DNA of 64,000 nt from Methylococcus sp. EFPC2 (GCF_016925495.1 NZ_CP070491.1:4352001-4416000); one strand, 5' to 3'. Counted from the first letter of the stretch, positions 36,726 through 47,212 are shown. Notes: a model not told the origin generated them from the sequence alone. Translations and numbers: made by a program.

Positions 36726-36841
36726 CAATGCCGTTCAGTTAAGGGTTCTTGCCGCTGGCTGAGCGGAGCCGAAGCCAGCCGACCGCGCGCCCCGTTCACT
36801 TCGACTTCGCTCAGCGAACGGGTTTTAACTAAACGGCATTG
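36726..36841. mobile_element. 116-bp MITE-like palindrome
   Basis: Terminal inverted repeats of 17 bases (CAATGCCGTTCAGTTAA at the left, TTAACTAAACGGCATTG at the right) with one mismatch. Inside lie further hairpins, for example CCCGTTC/GAACGGG around TTCGACTTCGCTCA, and GGCTGAGCGGAGCCGAAGCC. No open reading frame; it fits a non-autonomous element or a large structured repeat. Confidence 0.6.
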
Positions 36842-36910
36842 CAGGTAGGGCTGGGGGTGATAGCCGGTGGGGCTGGCGGCGTATTGAGCAAGCCGGCAGA
36901 AGCGGCCGCC

Positions 36911-37162
36911 TCAGAAAACGACTTCGGTGAACTTGGCGTTGGGCGTCAACACGTGCAATTTTTTGAGCCGGACCAATTCGATTTGCTGTTTTTCGCCGCA
37001 GTCGATCACCAGATACTCGCGCTTTTCGGCGCTGGTCAGGGTGTCGACCGCCTTGCCTTCCACGGTTTGATGATCGGTCAGCGTCAGCTTGACGCGATAG
37101 CCGTAAAGGCAGGCGATTTCCAGATAGTCGTGGAGGTCGCAAGAGATGGGACGGGTATTCAT
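36911..37162 (-). CDS. rof: Rho-binding antiterminator Rof
   Basis: An 83-residue protein of the Rof/YaeO family, which binds Rho and blocks its RNA loading. It has the family order: PISCDLHDYLEIACLYGYRV, then the beta-barrel strands KLTLTDHQTVEGKAVD, REYLVIDCGEKQQIELVRL and KLHVLTP. Length matches E. coli Rof (84). It appears monocistronic; the next gene on this strand ends 57 bases upstream. Confidence 0.85.
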   Translation of the reverse strand: MNTRPISCDLHDYLEIACLYGYRVKLTLTDHQTVEGKAVDTLTSAEKREYLVIDCGEKQQIELVRLKKLHVLTPNAKFTEVVF

Positions 37163-37219
37163 GTTCCCCCCAAAATTAGCGGTGGTCGGGTTACTCTATC
37201 GCTAACCTGACCGACCTAC

Positions 37220-37621
37220 TCACGGTCCCTCGACGAAGTCGTAGACTACGGCCTTGTCCACCAGGGGTTTAAGCTTTTCCTGCAGGATCTTGGCGTGATC
37301 TTCGTGCTGCACGTAGGCTTCCAGCGCCTGTGCGCTCTCGAACGTGGCGTTGATGGCCACGTCGTACGAACTGTCGACGACTTTCCGATCACCGCCCGGC
37401 AAGGCCGTGCCGACCTGATAACGCCACACCATGGGCAGCTTGGCGAGCTCCTTGGTGGCGTCGATATACTGCTGGCGCGCCGCCGCGCTGCCGTGATCCT
37501 TGAGCCAGATGATGACGACATGATGCACGTGACCCGACGCGGTCGCCGCCACTTCGGCGAAGCTGGCGGTGCTGAACGTCAAGGCGGACAATAGGCAGGC
37601 GTAGGCGATGGATCGTTGCAT
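37220..37621 (-). CDS. Secreted Dabb-domain (stress-responsive barrel) protein
   Basis: A 133-residue protein with a signal peptide (MQRSIAYACLLSALTFSTAS, cleaved after AFA-like FAE) and one Dabb ferredoxin-like barrel: HHVVIIWLKDHGS, then MVWRYQVGTALPGG, DVAINATFESAQALEAYVQH and HAKIL. Dabb domains form dimeric barrels of varied function; an exported copy is less usual. A longer reading to 37717 adds an unlikely leader. Confidence 0.82.
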   Translation of the reverse strand: MQRSIAYACLLSALTFSTASFAEVAATASGHVHHVVIIWLKDHGSAAARQQYIDATKELAKLPMVWRYQVGTALPGGDRKVVDSSYDVAINATFESAQALEAYVQHEDHAKILQEKLKPLVDKAVVYDFVEGP

Positions 37622-37722
37622 GGCGCGCTCCGGCTTTTGAATTGGAAATTTGGGCCGGTTCAAGGTAACCCGGTCAGCGGATCGAATCCAGCAAAACACG
37701 TTTTCCGACCACCCCACGACTT

Positions 37723-38955
37723 TTGAAAAAAATTAAGCCCCCTCAGCGACACGCTCGATACAAGAACCGGCCCGACCAGCGATCCGCTCATCTCCATCTG
37801 CCCTACTGGCGCCTATCGGGCTTCTATTTCTTCTACTTCGCCGGGCTCGGGGCTTTCCTGCCTTACTGGTCGCTCTATCTGAAAGGCGAGGGCTACGACG
37901 CGGAGCAGATCGGCGTGCTGCTGGCGCTGTTCGCGGCCACCCGCCTGATCACGCCCAATCTTTGGGGCTGGCTGGCCGATGTGAGCGACCGTTCCATGCG
38001 GCTGATCCGCATCGCCTCGCTGTTCACCGCCCTGAGTTTTCTGCTGTTCGAGCGGATCAGCGGCTACGGCTGGATGATGGCGGCCACCGTGGTGGCGGGC
38101 CTGTTCTGGAACGCCCCCCTGCCGCTGTTCGAAGCGGTCACGCTGGCCTATCTGCGCGACCAGGCCCACCGTTACAGCCGCATCCGCCTGTGGGGATCGA
38201 TAGGCTTCATCGTCGCGGTCCTGGCCATAGGCCGGGCGCTGGATACGGTGCTGCTCATCGAATGCCTGCCGCTCCTGCTCTTCCTGCTGTTTGTCGGCAT
38301 GACCGCATTCTCCCTGACGGTGCCGGAACGCTCCGTCCGCCTGCGCCACGGCGACGGCGGCTCCTGGTGGAGCCTGCTGTGCAAGCCCCACATCATCGCC
38401 TTCTGCGCGGTCTTCATGCTCACCCAGGCGGCGCACGGTCCCTATTACACCTTTTTTTCGATCTACCTGAAGGATCACGGTTTCGACGGCGCGCAGACCG
38501 GCTTGTTGTGGTCCTTGGGTGTGGTGGCGGAAATCGTGCTGTTCCTGGTCTTGCACCGGGTGCTGGCCCGTTTCAGTCTCAGGCGCATCCTGCTGGTGAG
38601 TTGTCTGCTGGGCGTGTTGCGCTGGACCCTGATCGGCGGTTGGATCGACTCCCTGCCGGTCGTGCTGGGCGCCCAGCTGCTGCATGCCGCGACGTTCGGC
38701 TCCACCCACGTCGTGGCCATCCAGTTGATCCGCAAATATTTCTCCGGTGCCCATCACGGCAAGGGACAATCGCTCTACAGCAGCGCGAGCTATGGACTGG
38801 GCGGCATGATAGGCAGCTACTACTCCGGCGCCCTCTGGGACAGCCTGGGTCCGCAGGTGGTCTTCGCCCTCGCCGCCCTGGCCAGCCTGCTGGCTACGTT
38901 GATCGTTTGGATCTGGGTGGAAAGGCCGGTGGATCCGGTTCGGCGGCAGAGGTAA
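37723..38955 (+). CDS. MFS transporter, MFS_1-like (HcaT group)
   Basis: A 12-helix inner-membrane permease of 410 residues. The start of helix 1 (YWRLSGFYFFYFAGLGAFLPYWSLYLK) and GYDAEQIG then TRLITPNLWGWLADVSDR fit the MFS_1-like family, which includes phenylpropionate and nucleoside permeases. No substrate can be given. The only in-frame start before helix 1 is TTG 37723, with a weak ribosome-binding site, so a start in the range 37723-37800 is uncertain. Confidence 0.82.
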   Translation: MKKIKPPQRHARYKNRPDQRSAHLHLPYWRLSGFYFFYFAGLGAFLPYWSLYLKGEGYDAEQIGVLLALFAATRLITPNLWGWLADVSDRSMRLIRIASLFTALSFLLFERISGYGWMMAATVVAGLFWNAPLPLFEAVTLAYLRDQAHRYSRIRLWGSIGFIVAVLAIGRALDTVLLIECLPLLLFLLFVGMTAFSLTVPERSVRLRHGDGGSWWSLLCKPHIIAFCAVFMLTQAAHGPYYTFFSIYLKDHGFDGAQTGLLWSLGVVAEIVLFLVLHRVLARFSLRRILLVSCLLGVLRWTLIGGWIDSLPVVLGAQLLHAATFGSTHVVAIQLIRKYFSGAHHGKGQSLYSSASYGLGGMIGSYYSGALWDSLGPQVVFALAALASLLATLIVWIWVERPVDPVRRQR

Positions 38956-39021
38956 GCCCGCGCTTGCAGGGGAGGGGGCGGAACCCGCTCTTTCGGGTTC
39001 CGCCGTAGGCACCGCTAGGGA

Positions 39022-39600
39022 TTAATTTGCGGCGCCGAGTTTTTGCACGGCTTCCAGTGCTTTTTCGACATTGGCTTCCGGGGCCAGGCCGCCGAGGGTG
39101 GCAATGACTTTGCCGCCTTTGCCGACGATGAAGGTGGTGCGATCCACCGATCCATGCTCGACGACGACGCCCCGTTTATCCTTTCTGCCGCGGGTCGTCT
39201 CGTTGACCGCGAGGTCGAAAGAATTGGCGATCTTGCCGTCAGTATCCGATGCGACCGGGAATTTGCTCGCGCAAAAATCCGGGTGAGCGGAGAACTCGTT
39301 AAGACGTCCTATATCATCCAGCGATACGCCAACGATGGTGGCCCCTGCGGCCAGGAACTTGTCGTGGTTCACGGCGAAGGCGCGCGCCTGTATGCTGCAA
39401 CCGCCGCCGAAGGCCGTGGGGTAGAAATAGACAACCACAGGGCCTTTTTCAGTGTTCTCCTTGAGCGAATAAGTAAAGGCCTTGCCGCCCAGTGAGGCTT
39501 GCGTCGTGAACTGAGGCGCGAGGTCGCCCTCTTTCAATGCGGCGTAAGCGGGCAGCGAAAACACGCTCATCAACAGTACGCTGGAAACAATATTTTTCAT
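39022..39600 (-). CDS. Exported peroxiredoxin with altered active site
   Basis: A 192-residue AhpC/TSA-type peroxiredoxin with a signal peptide ending AYAALK, hence periplasmic. The active-site segment reads YPTAFGGGCSIQ; the canonical PxxxTxxC motif has Gly in place of the threonine, though the peroxidatic Cys is present. A second Cys (PDFCASKF) may resolve it. ATG 39600 has AAGGA upstream. It lies alone, with an operator-like repeat array upstream. Confidence 0.85.
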   Translation of the reverse strand: MKNIVSSVLLMSVFSLPAYAALKEGDLAPQFTTQASLGGKAFTYSLKENTEKGPVVVYFYPTAFGGGCSIQARAFAVNHDKFLAAGATIVGVSLDDIGRLNEFSAHPDFCASKFPVASDTDGKIANSFDLAVNETTRGRKDKRGVVVEHGSVDRTTFIVGKGGKVIATLGGLAPEANVEKALEAVQKLGAAN

Positions 39601-39622
39601 CGATTTGTCCTTAAAAATCCAA

Positions 39623-39664
39623 GGCATATGACTGTTCAACGACTTATATGCCTGATGAGGCATA
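39623..39664. promoter_or_regulatory. Triple GGCATA half-site array
   Basis: GGCATAT at 39623-39629 faces ATATGCC at 39646-39652; the latter also pairs with AGGCATA at 39658-39664 (TATGCCT/AGGCATA around GATG). Three alternating half-sites lie 23-64 bases upstream of the peroxiredoxin start, suggesting an operator. The regulator is unknown. Confidence 0.35.
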
Positions 39665-39776
39665 CAAGTATTCCTTCAATATCCATCTGTGCTTCGGTCT
39701 TTTTCTTCCTGGTTTTGCCACCTCTTGCCAACGCGCATAGTTAATACTCCCAATCCTCCGTGTCGAGCCGGCAGTC

Positions 39777-40049
39777 TCAGGCCTTGGGCGGAACATAGCC
39801 TTCCGGCAGGGCGGTGCCCGCGCCGAAGAGGAATTTTTCGCGTTCCTGGGCCAGGAACTCCTTGGATTTGGCTTCGAACGGGGTCAGGCGGTGTTCGTTG
39901 ATCAGCATGGTCTGGAGCTTGAGCCAGTCCTGCCAGGCCTGCTGGGAAATATGCTCGTAAATGCGCTGGCCCTGCTCGCCGGGGAAGGGCGGTCTTTCCA
40001 GGCCTTCGGCGTCTACACCCAGCTTGGCGCAGTGTACGGTTCTGCTCAT
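39777..40049 (-). CDS. yggX: Probable Fe(2+)-trafficking protein YggX
   Basis: A 90-residue cytosolic protein linked to iron-sulfur protection. It begins with the hallmark MSRTVHCAKLG (containing the reactive Cys7) and ends LPEGYVPP, with W-x-x-W-L-K-L-Q-T in the middle. Length equals E. coli YggX. It follows mutY by seven bases, the usual pair in gammaproteobacteria. Confidence 0.95.
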   Translation of the reverse strand: MSRTVHCAKLGVDAEGLERPPFPGEQGQRIYEHISQQAWQDWLKLQTMLINEHRLTPFEAKSKEFLAQEREKFLFGAGTALPEGYVPPKA

Positions 40050-40056
40050 GGCGGTC

Positions 40057-41169
40057 TTAGTCCTCTGTCTTCAGGTGGTGGTCGTGAGTGTCCGGTTTGG
40101 ATTCCGCCGCCTCGAGTTCGGCCAGCAGTCTGGCGATGGGCGCGGGCAGCGTTCGTTCCGTGGCGGGATCGCGCCAGTCGCTGCGTCCGCTTTCCGCCAG
40201 GTACATGCCGGAACGCGTGCGCGCGAGCAGGGGGACGAAATCCAGATGGAAGTGGCTGAAAGTGTGCCGACGCGGAGGCCGGCTTTCAAGCAATACCCCG
40301 GAGATTGCATGGCTAAACAGCCAGCCGTCCAGTTCGGCACGGTCGGCGAATTCGGGCAGGCTCCACAGGCCGCCCCAGATGCCGGTGGGCGGGCGTTTTT
40401 CCAGAAATATGCGGCCGTTTTCATCGCGCAGTACCAGCATCAGGCAGTGTTTGACCGGCGTGGTGCGGCGCGGCTTGGGCGAGGGCAGAACAGCGGTCAG
40501 ATCGCCCTTGAAGGCGACGCAATCGGTTTGCAGCGGGCAATCGGCGCAGGCCGGCCGGCTGCGGGTACAGACGGTTGCGCCCAGGTCCATCATGGCCTGG
40601 TTGTAGTCGCCGCTACGCTCATGCGGAGTCAGTTTTTCGCTAAGCTCCCAGAGCTCGCGCGCGGTCGCGGTCTCGCCCGGCCAGCCCGCGATGCCGGCCC
40701 AGCGGCACAACACGCGCTTCACGTTGCCGTCGAGGATGGCGGCGCGCGACCCCAATCCCAGGCTCAAGATCGCTCCGGCGGTCGAACGGCCGATGCCGGG
40801 CAGGGCGTTCACCGTTTCCAGGTCGCGCGGCCAGTGCCCGCCGTGATCCTCGTTCAAGGCCTGCGCCGCCCGGTGCAGGTTGCGCGCGCGGGCGTAGTAG
40901 CCGAGCCCGGCCCAATGGCTAAGCACGTCGTCGACCGGCGCTTCCGCCAGGGACTCGAGGCTGGGAAAGCGATCCATGAAGCGCAGGAAATAGGGGATGA
41001 CCGTTGCCACCTGGGTCTGCTGCAGCATGATTTCGGAGATCCATACGCGGTAAGGCGTGCGCGGCTGCTGCCAGGGCAGGTTCTTGCGGCCGTGGCGGTC
41101 GTACCAGGCTAGTACCCGGTGAGGGAATTCGGTGGCTGCAGGCAAATTGGGGGCTGCTGGGTTTTGCAT
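40057..41169 (-). CDS. mutY: Adenine DNA glycosylase MutY
   Basis: Removes adenine mispaired with 8-oxoguanine. 370 residues. The HhH-GPD motif LNALPGIGRSTAGAI and the catalytic Asp in ILDGNVKRVL are present, as is the iron-sulfur cluster loop with cysteines in C-x6-C-x2-C-x5-C form (CTRSRPACADCPLQTDC). A C-terminal NUDIX-like domain (about 230-350) reads the lesion. ATG 41169 gives a plausible start. Followed by yggX and divergent from lptM across 77 bases. Confidence 0.95.
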   Translation of the reverse strand: MQNPAAPNLPAATEFPHRVLAWYDRHGRKNLPWQQPRTPYRVWISEIMLQQTQVATVIPYFLRFMDRFPSLESLAEAPVDDVLSHWAGLGYYARARNLHRAAQALNEDHGGHWPRDLETVNALPGIGRSTAGAILSLGLGSRAAILDGNVKRVLCRWAGIAGWPGETATARELWELSEKLTPHERSGDYNQAMMDLGATVCTRSRPACADCPLQTDCVAFKGDLTAVLPSPKPRRTTPVKHCLMLVLRDENGRIFLEKRPPTGIWGGLWSLPEFADRAELDGWLFSHAISGVLLESRPPRRHTFSHFHLDFVPLLARTRSGMYLAESGRSDWRDPATERTLPAPIARLLAELEAAESKPDTHDHHLKTED

Positions 41170-41246
41170 TAGAATGGACGGCCTTCGCGGCCTCGCCTAT
41201 GGACTATCGCGGGCGCGCCACTGTAACAAACCGGTCCCCATTACGC

Positions 41247-41455
41247 ATGAATTCATACACCCGCGCCGTCCTGCTGACGGCGATATTGACGCTGCTGTCC
41301 GCCTGCGGGCAGAAAGGCCCGCTCTACGTCGAGCGCGAAGAAGCACCGGTCAGTTCGACCGACCAAGCGCAAGCCCCGCAAAAACCCGTAAAGACCACCG
41401 TGGAGCCGGCTTCCAAGGACAATACGTCCACCGAACTGCCGCCGGTCATACAGTA

Positions 41456-41456
<1 letters not shown>
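41247..41456 (+). CDS. lptM: LPS translocon maturation chaperone LptM (YifL)
   Basis: A 69-residue lipoprotein that helps form the correct disulfides in LptD. The lipobox LLSAC sets Cys20 as the lipidated residue, followed at once by the family signature GQKGPLYV. The tail is Ser/Pro/Glu rich and probably disordered. ATG 41247 was chosen over an upstream start at 41199. The stop TAA shares its last base with the lysA ATG (TAATG), so lysA is coupled. Confidence 0.9.
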
Positions 41457-42699
<1,243 letters not shown>

Positions 42700-42703
<4 letters not shown>

Positions 42704-43530
42704 AGCTGAATTTCGTCAAGATGCAGGGTCTGGGCAACGATTTCGTCGTGATCGATGGCGTGCGCCAACGCGTCGAACTGAGCGTGGAACAGGTTCGCCA
42801 TTTGGGGCACCGCCATTTCGGCATCGGTTTCGATCAGCTATTACTGGTCGAGCCGCCGCTCAGCGCAAACGCCGATTTCCGCTACCGCATCTTCAACGCG
42901 GACGGCAGCGAGGTTTCCCAGTGCGGCAACGGCGCCCGCTGTTTCGCCCGCTTCGTTTACGAACAAGGCTTGAGCGACAAGACCGAGGTGCGGGTCGACA
43001 CCGGGGCGGGGCAACTGGTGTTGCATCGCGAAGCCGGCGGCGAAGTCACCGTCAACATGGGGGTTCCGCGTCATGAGCCGGTCCAGATTCCCTTGCTCGC
43101 GGACGATGAAGCGTTGGAATATGAAATCGAAGTGGAGGGTTCGGCCTACCGCTACGGTGCGGTGTCCATGGGCAATCCGCACGCCGTGCTGAGGGTCGAC
43201 AACGCCGCCGCTGCGCCGGTGCACACCCTGGGTCCGCTGCTGGAGAGCCACGCCCGTTTTCCGCAACGCGCCAACATCGGTTTCATGCAGATCGTCGACC
43301 CTCATCACATCCGCCTGAGGGTCTACGAACGGGGCACCGGCGAAACCCTGGCCTGCGGTAGCGGAGCCTGCGCCGCGGTGGTGAGCGGCATCGAGCGCGG
43401 CTGGCTGAAACAGCCGGTGCGGGTCGACCTGCCGGGCGGCAGCTTGCAGATACGCTGGGCCGGACGCGGCGAGCCGGTATACATGACGGGGCCCGCCGTC
43501 ACCGTTTTTGAAGGTAGCATCACATTATGA
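42700..43530 (+). CDS. dapF: Diaminopimelate epimerase
   Basis: Interconverts LL- and meso-diaminopimelate, feeding lysine and peptidoglycan. 276 residues. Both catalytic cysteines sit in their motifs, SQCGNGARC and [10 protein letters not shown]. The start [17 protein letters not shown] is the family norm. It overlaps lysA upstream and DUF484 downstream, each as ATGA. Confidence 0.97.
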
Positions 43531-44228
43531 GTTCGAACCCCCTACAGTCCCTGGCCGAGACCCTCACGGCCACCGAGGTCGCCGATTTCCTGAGCCGGCA
43601 CCCCGATTTCTTCGCCGACCATCTCGAACTGCTGGAACACCTGCAGGTGCCGCACCCCAGTGGCCAGGCGGTATCCCTGGTGGCGAAACAATTGGATCTG
43701 CTGCGCGAGAAGAATCGCAAACTGGAAGCGCAGCTCAGCGAGATAGTCGGCATCGCACGAGACAACGACGCCTTGTTCCACCGCATACACCGCCTGACCC
43801 TGGCTTTGCTCAACGCGGCCACGCTGGATGAAGCGCTGACCGCGTTGCGGCGCAAACTGCACGACTGTTTCGATGCCGATTTCGTCAGCCTGCGCGTGCT
43901 GGCGCCGACGCTCGACGGTTCCCACGCGGATCTGTACGTGACGCCGGATACCGCCGAGCTGGAGCATCTTCAACTCCTGCTGGAATCCGGCCAGCCCGAG
44001 TGTGGCCAGCCCGGCGAGCGCCTGACCCTGTTCCTGTTCGGCTCCAATGCCGACAAGGTGAAGTCGCACGCGGTGGTGCCCCTGGAACACGGACCGTTCC
44101 GCGGCGTGTTGGCCATAGGCAGCGAGGAAGCCAGCCGCTTCGAGGCGGACATGGGACATTTGTTCTTGGTCCAATTGGGCGAGATCGCCGCCGCCCGGCT
44201 GGCGGCGCTGGTGCAGGAAATACACTGA
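43527..44228 (+). CDS. DUF484 family protein
   Basis: A 233-residue cytosolic protein with an N-terminal helix pair ([28 protein letters not shown], a family hallmark), a short coiled coil (about 55-75) and a GAF-like C-terminal domain (about 80-225). Function is unsettled; it is conserved between dapF and xerC in many gammaproteobacteria, exactly as here. Coupled to dapF by ATGA; xerC follows after three bases. Confidence 0.92.
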   Translation: MSSNPLQSLAETLTATEVADFLSRHPDFFADHLELLEHLQVPHPSGQAVSLVAKQLDLLREKNRKLEAQLSEIVGIARDNDALFHRIHRLTLALLNAATLDEALTALRRKLHDCFDADFVSLRVLAPTLDGSHADLYVTPDTAELEHLQLLLESGQPECGQPGERLTLFLFGSNADKVKSHAVVPLEHGPFRGVLAIGSEEASRFEADMGHLFLVQLGEIAAARLAALVQEIH

Positions 44229-44231
44229 GCC

Positions 44232-45194
44232 ATGGACGAGGGCGCGCGGGCCGAGCTTGAGCGCTATCTCGAAAGGCTGAAGACCGGCCGGCGGGTTTCG
44301 ACCCACACGGTGCTCGCCTATCGCCGCGATCTCGAACATCTCCACGACTTTTGCTCCAAACAAGACGGCCTGGCCAACTGGGCCGACTTGCGTCCGCATC
44401 ACATCCGCGCCCATGTCGCCGCCCGCCACCGCGAGAACTTGAGCGGCCGCAGCCTGCACCGGGAGCTGTCGGCCATCCGCAGTTTTTTCGCTTATCTGGT
44501 GAAGGAAGGCGGGCTGAGCCTGAATCCAGCCAAGGGAGTGCGGGCGCCCAAGGCTCCCAAGACCCTGCCCGGCGTGATGGACGTGGACCAGATCACCGGC
44601 ATGCTGGAGGCCGGGCCGGAGGGAGATCTGGAGCGGCGTGATCTGGCGATGTGGGAGCTCTTCTATTCCAGTGGCCTGCGTCTCGCCGAACTAACTTCGT
44701 TGGATACGGCCGATCTCGACCTGGCGGGCGGCATGGCCCACGTGCGGTCCGGCAAGGGGGGCAAGTCACGCTACGTTCCCGTGGGCTCCAAGGCCGTCGA
44801 GGCTTTGCGGACCTGGCTGGCGATCCGGCCCGCTTACGCGGCCACCGGGGAACGGGCGCTGTTCGTCAGCGCCCGCGGGGTGCGCATCGCCACGCGTACC
44901 GTGCACATGCGCCTGCAGCGCTGGAGCCTCAAACACGGGGTGGACATCCACGTACATCCACACATGCTGCGCCATTCATTCGCCAGCCACATGCTGGAGG
45001 GCAGCCGCGACCTCCGGGCCGTGCAGGAATTACTGGGCCACGCCAACATCGCCACCACCCAGATCTACACCCACGTCGATTTCCAGCATCTGGCCGCGGT
45101 CTACGATCAGGCCCATCCCCGCGCGCGCAAACGGGTTCCAGCGAGTGCTTCCGAAGGACTGGCTGGACCCGAGCCGGAAACGGCGCATGAGTGA
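44232..45194 (+). CDS. xerC: Tyrosine recombinase XerC
   Basis: Resolves chromosome dimers at dif together with XerD. 320 residues, with an N-terminal SAM-like domain (HTVLAYRRDLEHLHDFC) and a catalytic domain holding Arg in SSGLRLAEL, HxxR in HMLRHSF, and the His and nucleophile Tyr in LGHANIATTQIYTHV. Context (dapF-DUF484-xerC) favours XerC over phage integrase. The end overlaps the chromate transporter gene by eight bases. Confidence 0.95.
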   Translation: MDEGARAELERYLERLKTGRRVSTHTVLAYRRDLEHLHDFCSKQDGLANWADLRPHHIRAHVAARHRENLSGRSLHRELSAIRSFFAYLVKEGGLSLNPAKGVRAPKAPKTLPGVMDVDQITGMLEAGPEGDLERRDLAMWELFYSSGLRLAELTSLDTADLDLAGGMAHVRSGKGGKSRYVPVGSKAVEALRTWLAIRPAYAATGERALFVSARGVRIATRTVHMRLQRWSLKHGVDIHVHPHMLRHSFASHMLEGSRDLRAVQELLGHANIATTQIYTHVDFQHLAAVYDQAHPRARKRVPASASEGLAGPEPETAHE

Positions 45195-46545
45195 GGGGCC
45201 GGGGGAGAAGGGGGGGCACGACGGGGTGGCCTCGGTCAGTTTCCGGGAAGCCCTGGCTTTCTGGCTCAAGCTGGGGTTCATCAGCTTCGGCGGCCCGGCC
45301 GGGCAGATCGCAATCATGCACACCGAACTGGTCGAGCGGCGGCGCTGGATCAGCGAGCGGCGATTTCTACATGCGCTGAATTACTGCATGGTGTTGCCCG
45401 GTCCGGAGGCGCAACAACTGGCCACCTATCTGGGCTGGCTGATGCACCGCACCTGGGGCGGCATCGTCGCCGGCAGTTTGTTCGTATTGCCTTCGCTCCT
45501 CATCCTGATCGCGCTGTCCTGGGTTTACGTCGCCCTGGGCGAACTGCCGGTGGTGGCGGGATTGTTTTACGGCATCAAGCCGGCGGTGACCGCCATCGTG
45601 TTGCAGGCGGCGTATCGCATCGGCATGCGCGTGCTGAAGAACGCTTGGCTCTGGAGTATTGCCGCCGCGGCCTTCCTGGCGATCTTCGCCCTGAACCTGC
45701 CTTTCCCGCTTATCGTGGCCGCCGCCGCGCTGCTGGGCTATCTGGGCGGGAAATGGGCGCCGGATGGGTTTCGTCCCGGCGGACGTCACGGCGCGTCGGC
45801 GAAATCCTATGGTCCGGCCCTGATACCCGACGACGCTCCGCCGCCGCCTCACGCCCGCTTCCGCTGGGCCAGACTGTTGCGCGTTTCAGCCGCAGGACTG
45901 ATCGCCTGGGCGGTGCCGCTGGGCGGATTAACCGCGAGTCTGGGCTGGAACCACACCCTGACCCAGATGGGCTGGTTTTTCACCAAGGCGGCCTTGCTGA
46001 CCTTTGGCGGCGCTTATGCGGTGTTGCCCTACGTCTACCAGGGCGCGGTCGGGCATTACGGCTGGCTGACGCCCGCGCAGATGATAGACGGTCTGGCCCT
46101 GGGCGAAACCACGCCGGGGCCCTTGATCATGGTGGTGGTCTACGTCGGTTTCGTCGGCAGCTACGTGCAGGCGTTATTTGGAGCGGATATGCCGTTTCTG
46201 GCCGGTGCGGCCGGTGCCCTGCTGGTGACGTGGTTCACCTTTTTGCCTTCCTTTTTGTTCATTGTGGCCGGCGGTCCCCTGGTCGAGTCGACCCACGGCG
46301 ATCTGAAGTTCACCGCTCCGCTCACCGCCATCACCGCCTCCGTGGTCGGCGTCATCCTCAATCTGGCCCTGTTCTTCGGCTACCACGTGCTGTGGCCGCA
46401 AGGCTACGCCGGCAACTTCGAATGGGGTTCGGCCGCCATCGCGCTCACCGCACTCATCGCCCTGTTCCGCTACAAGCTCGGAGTGATACCGGTGATAGCC
46501 GGCTGCGCCTTGCTGGGGCTGATGCTCAGGACGGCGGGGATTTGA
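45187..46545 (+). CDS. chrA: Chromate transporter ChrA
   Basis: A 452-residue CHR-family inner-membrane protein that exports chromate. Two homologous halves are visible: FWLKLGFISFGGPAGQIA with PGPEAQQLATYLGW, and FFTKAALLTFGGAYAVLPY with GETTPGPLIM. The two-domain length fits bidomain ChrA. It is the last gene of the lptM-lysA operon by its overlap with xerC, an unusual place for it, so it was probably added to the operon later. Confidence 0.92.
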   Translation: MSEGPGEKGGHDGVASVSFREALAFWLKLGFISFGGPAGQIAIMHTELVERRRWISERRFLHALNYCMVLPGPEAQQLATYLGWLMHRTWGGIVAGSLFVLPSLLILIALSWVYVALGELPVVAGLFYGIKPAVTAIVLQAAYRIGMRVLKNAWLWSIAAAAFLAIFALNLPFPLIVAAAALLGYLGGKWAPDGFRPGGRHGASAKSYGPALIPDDAPPPPHARFRWARLLRVSAAGLIAWAVPLGGLTASLGWNHTLTQMGWFFTKAALLTFGGAYAVLPYVYQGAVGHYGWLTPAQMIDGLALGETTPGPLIMVVVYVGFVGSYVQALFGADMPFLAGAAGALLVTWFTFLPSFLFIVAGGPLVESTHGDLKFTAPLTAITASVVGVILNLALFFGYHVLWPQGYAGNFEWGSAAIALTALIALFRYKLGVIPVIAGCALLGLMLRTAGI

Positions 46546-46548
46546 AAC

Positions 46549-46730
46549 CCATAGGATGTGCTGACCGAAGGGAAGCGCATCGCACGACTGGCCCCATTCG
46601 AGTTTCCGCCAATTCGTAAAGCAAGGCATTTACCCTGCCGATGGGCGCGGTAGTGGCGGTGGAGTCATCGAAGTACATGGCGGAGAATGACTCGAATGAT
46701 GCGCTTCCCTTTGTTCAGCGCATCCTATGG
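46549..46730. mobile_element. 182-bp MITE-like element after chrA
   Basis: Terminal inverted repeats of 33 bases at 46549-46581 and 46698-46730 differ at about four positions; they begin CCATAGGATG and end GGGAAGCGCATC. A second pair inside (ATTCGAGT/ACTCGAAT and TCCGCCA/TGGCGGA) would let the whole element fold. It holds no gene. Its end motif recurs at 24061-24132. Confidence 0.65.
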
Positions 46731-47212
46731 TCCTTGCGGATCGTTCCTTGTAACACCAGACCGCCTTGACAGACTTCACAAAGCCGAAGAGTGCTCTAGC
46801 CTCACAGCCGCCGTCTTACACGGCAAATTTGCAGTAGCATAAAAATTCTTAGATGCCGGATTCGCCATCGATTTCACGTTGAGCAGACATATAGTGGTTT
46901 CGATCACATTATCGACGGAACGCGATAGATGTTTTTGGAAAAATATGATATTGAGCGAAGCGCAGCATAGCTGCCGCACAACGCGTTGATGCGGACAGCG
47001 ACGCAGCGCTTCGCCAGGACGATTTTCCAAACACATATCCGATTCCGCGTTAACGGACTGGGCCGGTGATATGCTGCCCAACGTCCGTTGGAAGGGACGT
47101 GCTTTGGTAGCGCATCAGTTTCGGTTTTATCGGCAAGTGATAATGGACAGTTTACGGTTATCTTGCTTAATAAAATGCACGCCCTTCAACTTCATTCGTT
47201 AGGTTTCACAGG
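46731..47212. other. AT-richer spacer, no gene seen
   Basis: About 480 bases between the MITE-like element and the unknown gene at 47213. Base composition is lower in GC than the flanks. A weak TAAAAT (47171) could serve as a -10 box for the gene downstream. An open frame on the minus strand (46776-47081) lacks coding character and is not called. Confidence 0.5.

Noticed and set aside
44232-45194. Phage integrase at the start of a mobile island
   Set aside because: Although a tyrosine recombinase, it sits in the conserved dapF-DUF484-xerC order and lacks att-site repeats nearby, so it is XerC.
46776-47081. 101-codon minus-strand frame
   Set aside because: No good start context, no domain and irregular composition; it lies in a spacer between a repeat and a foreign-looking gene.
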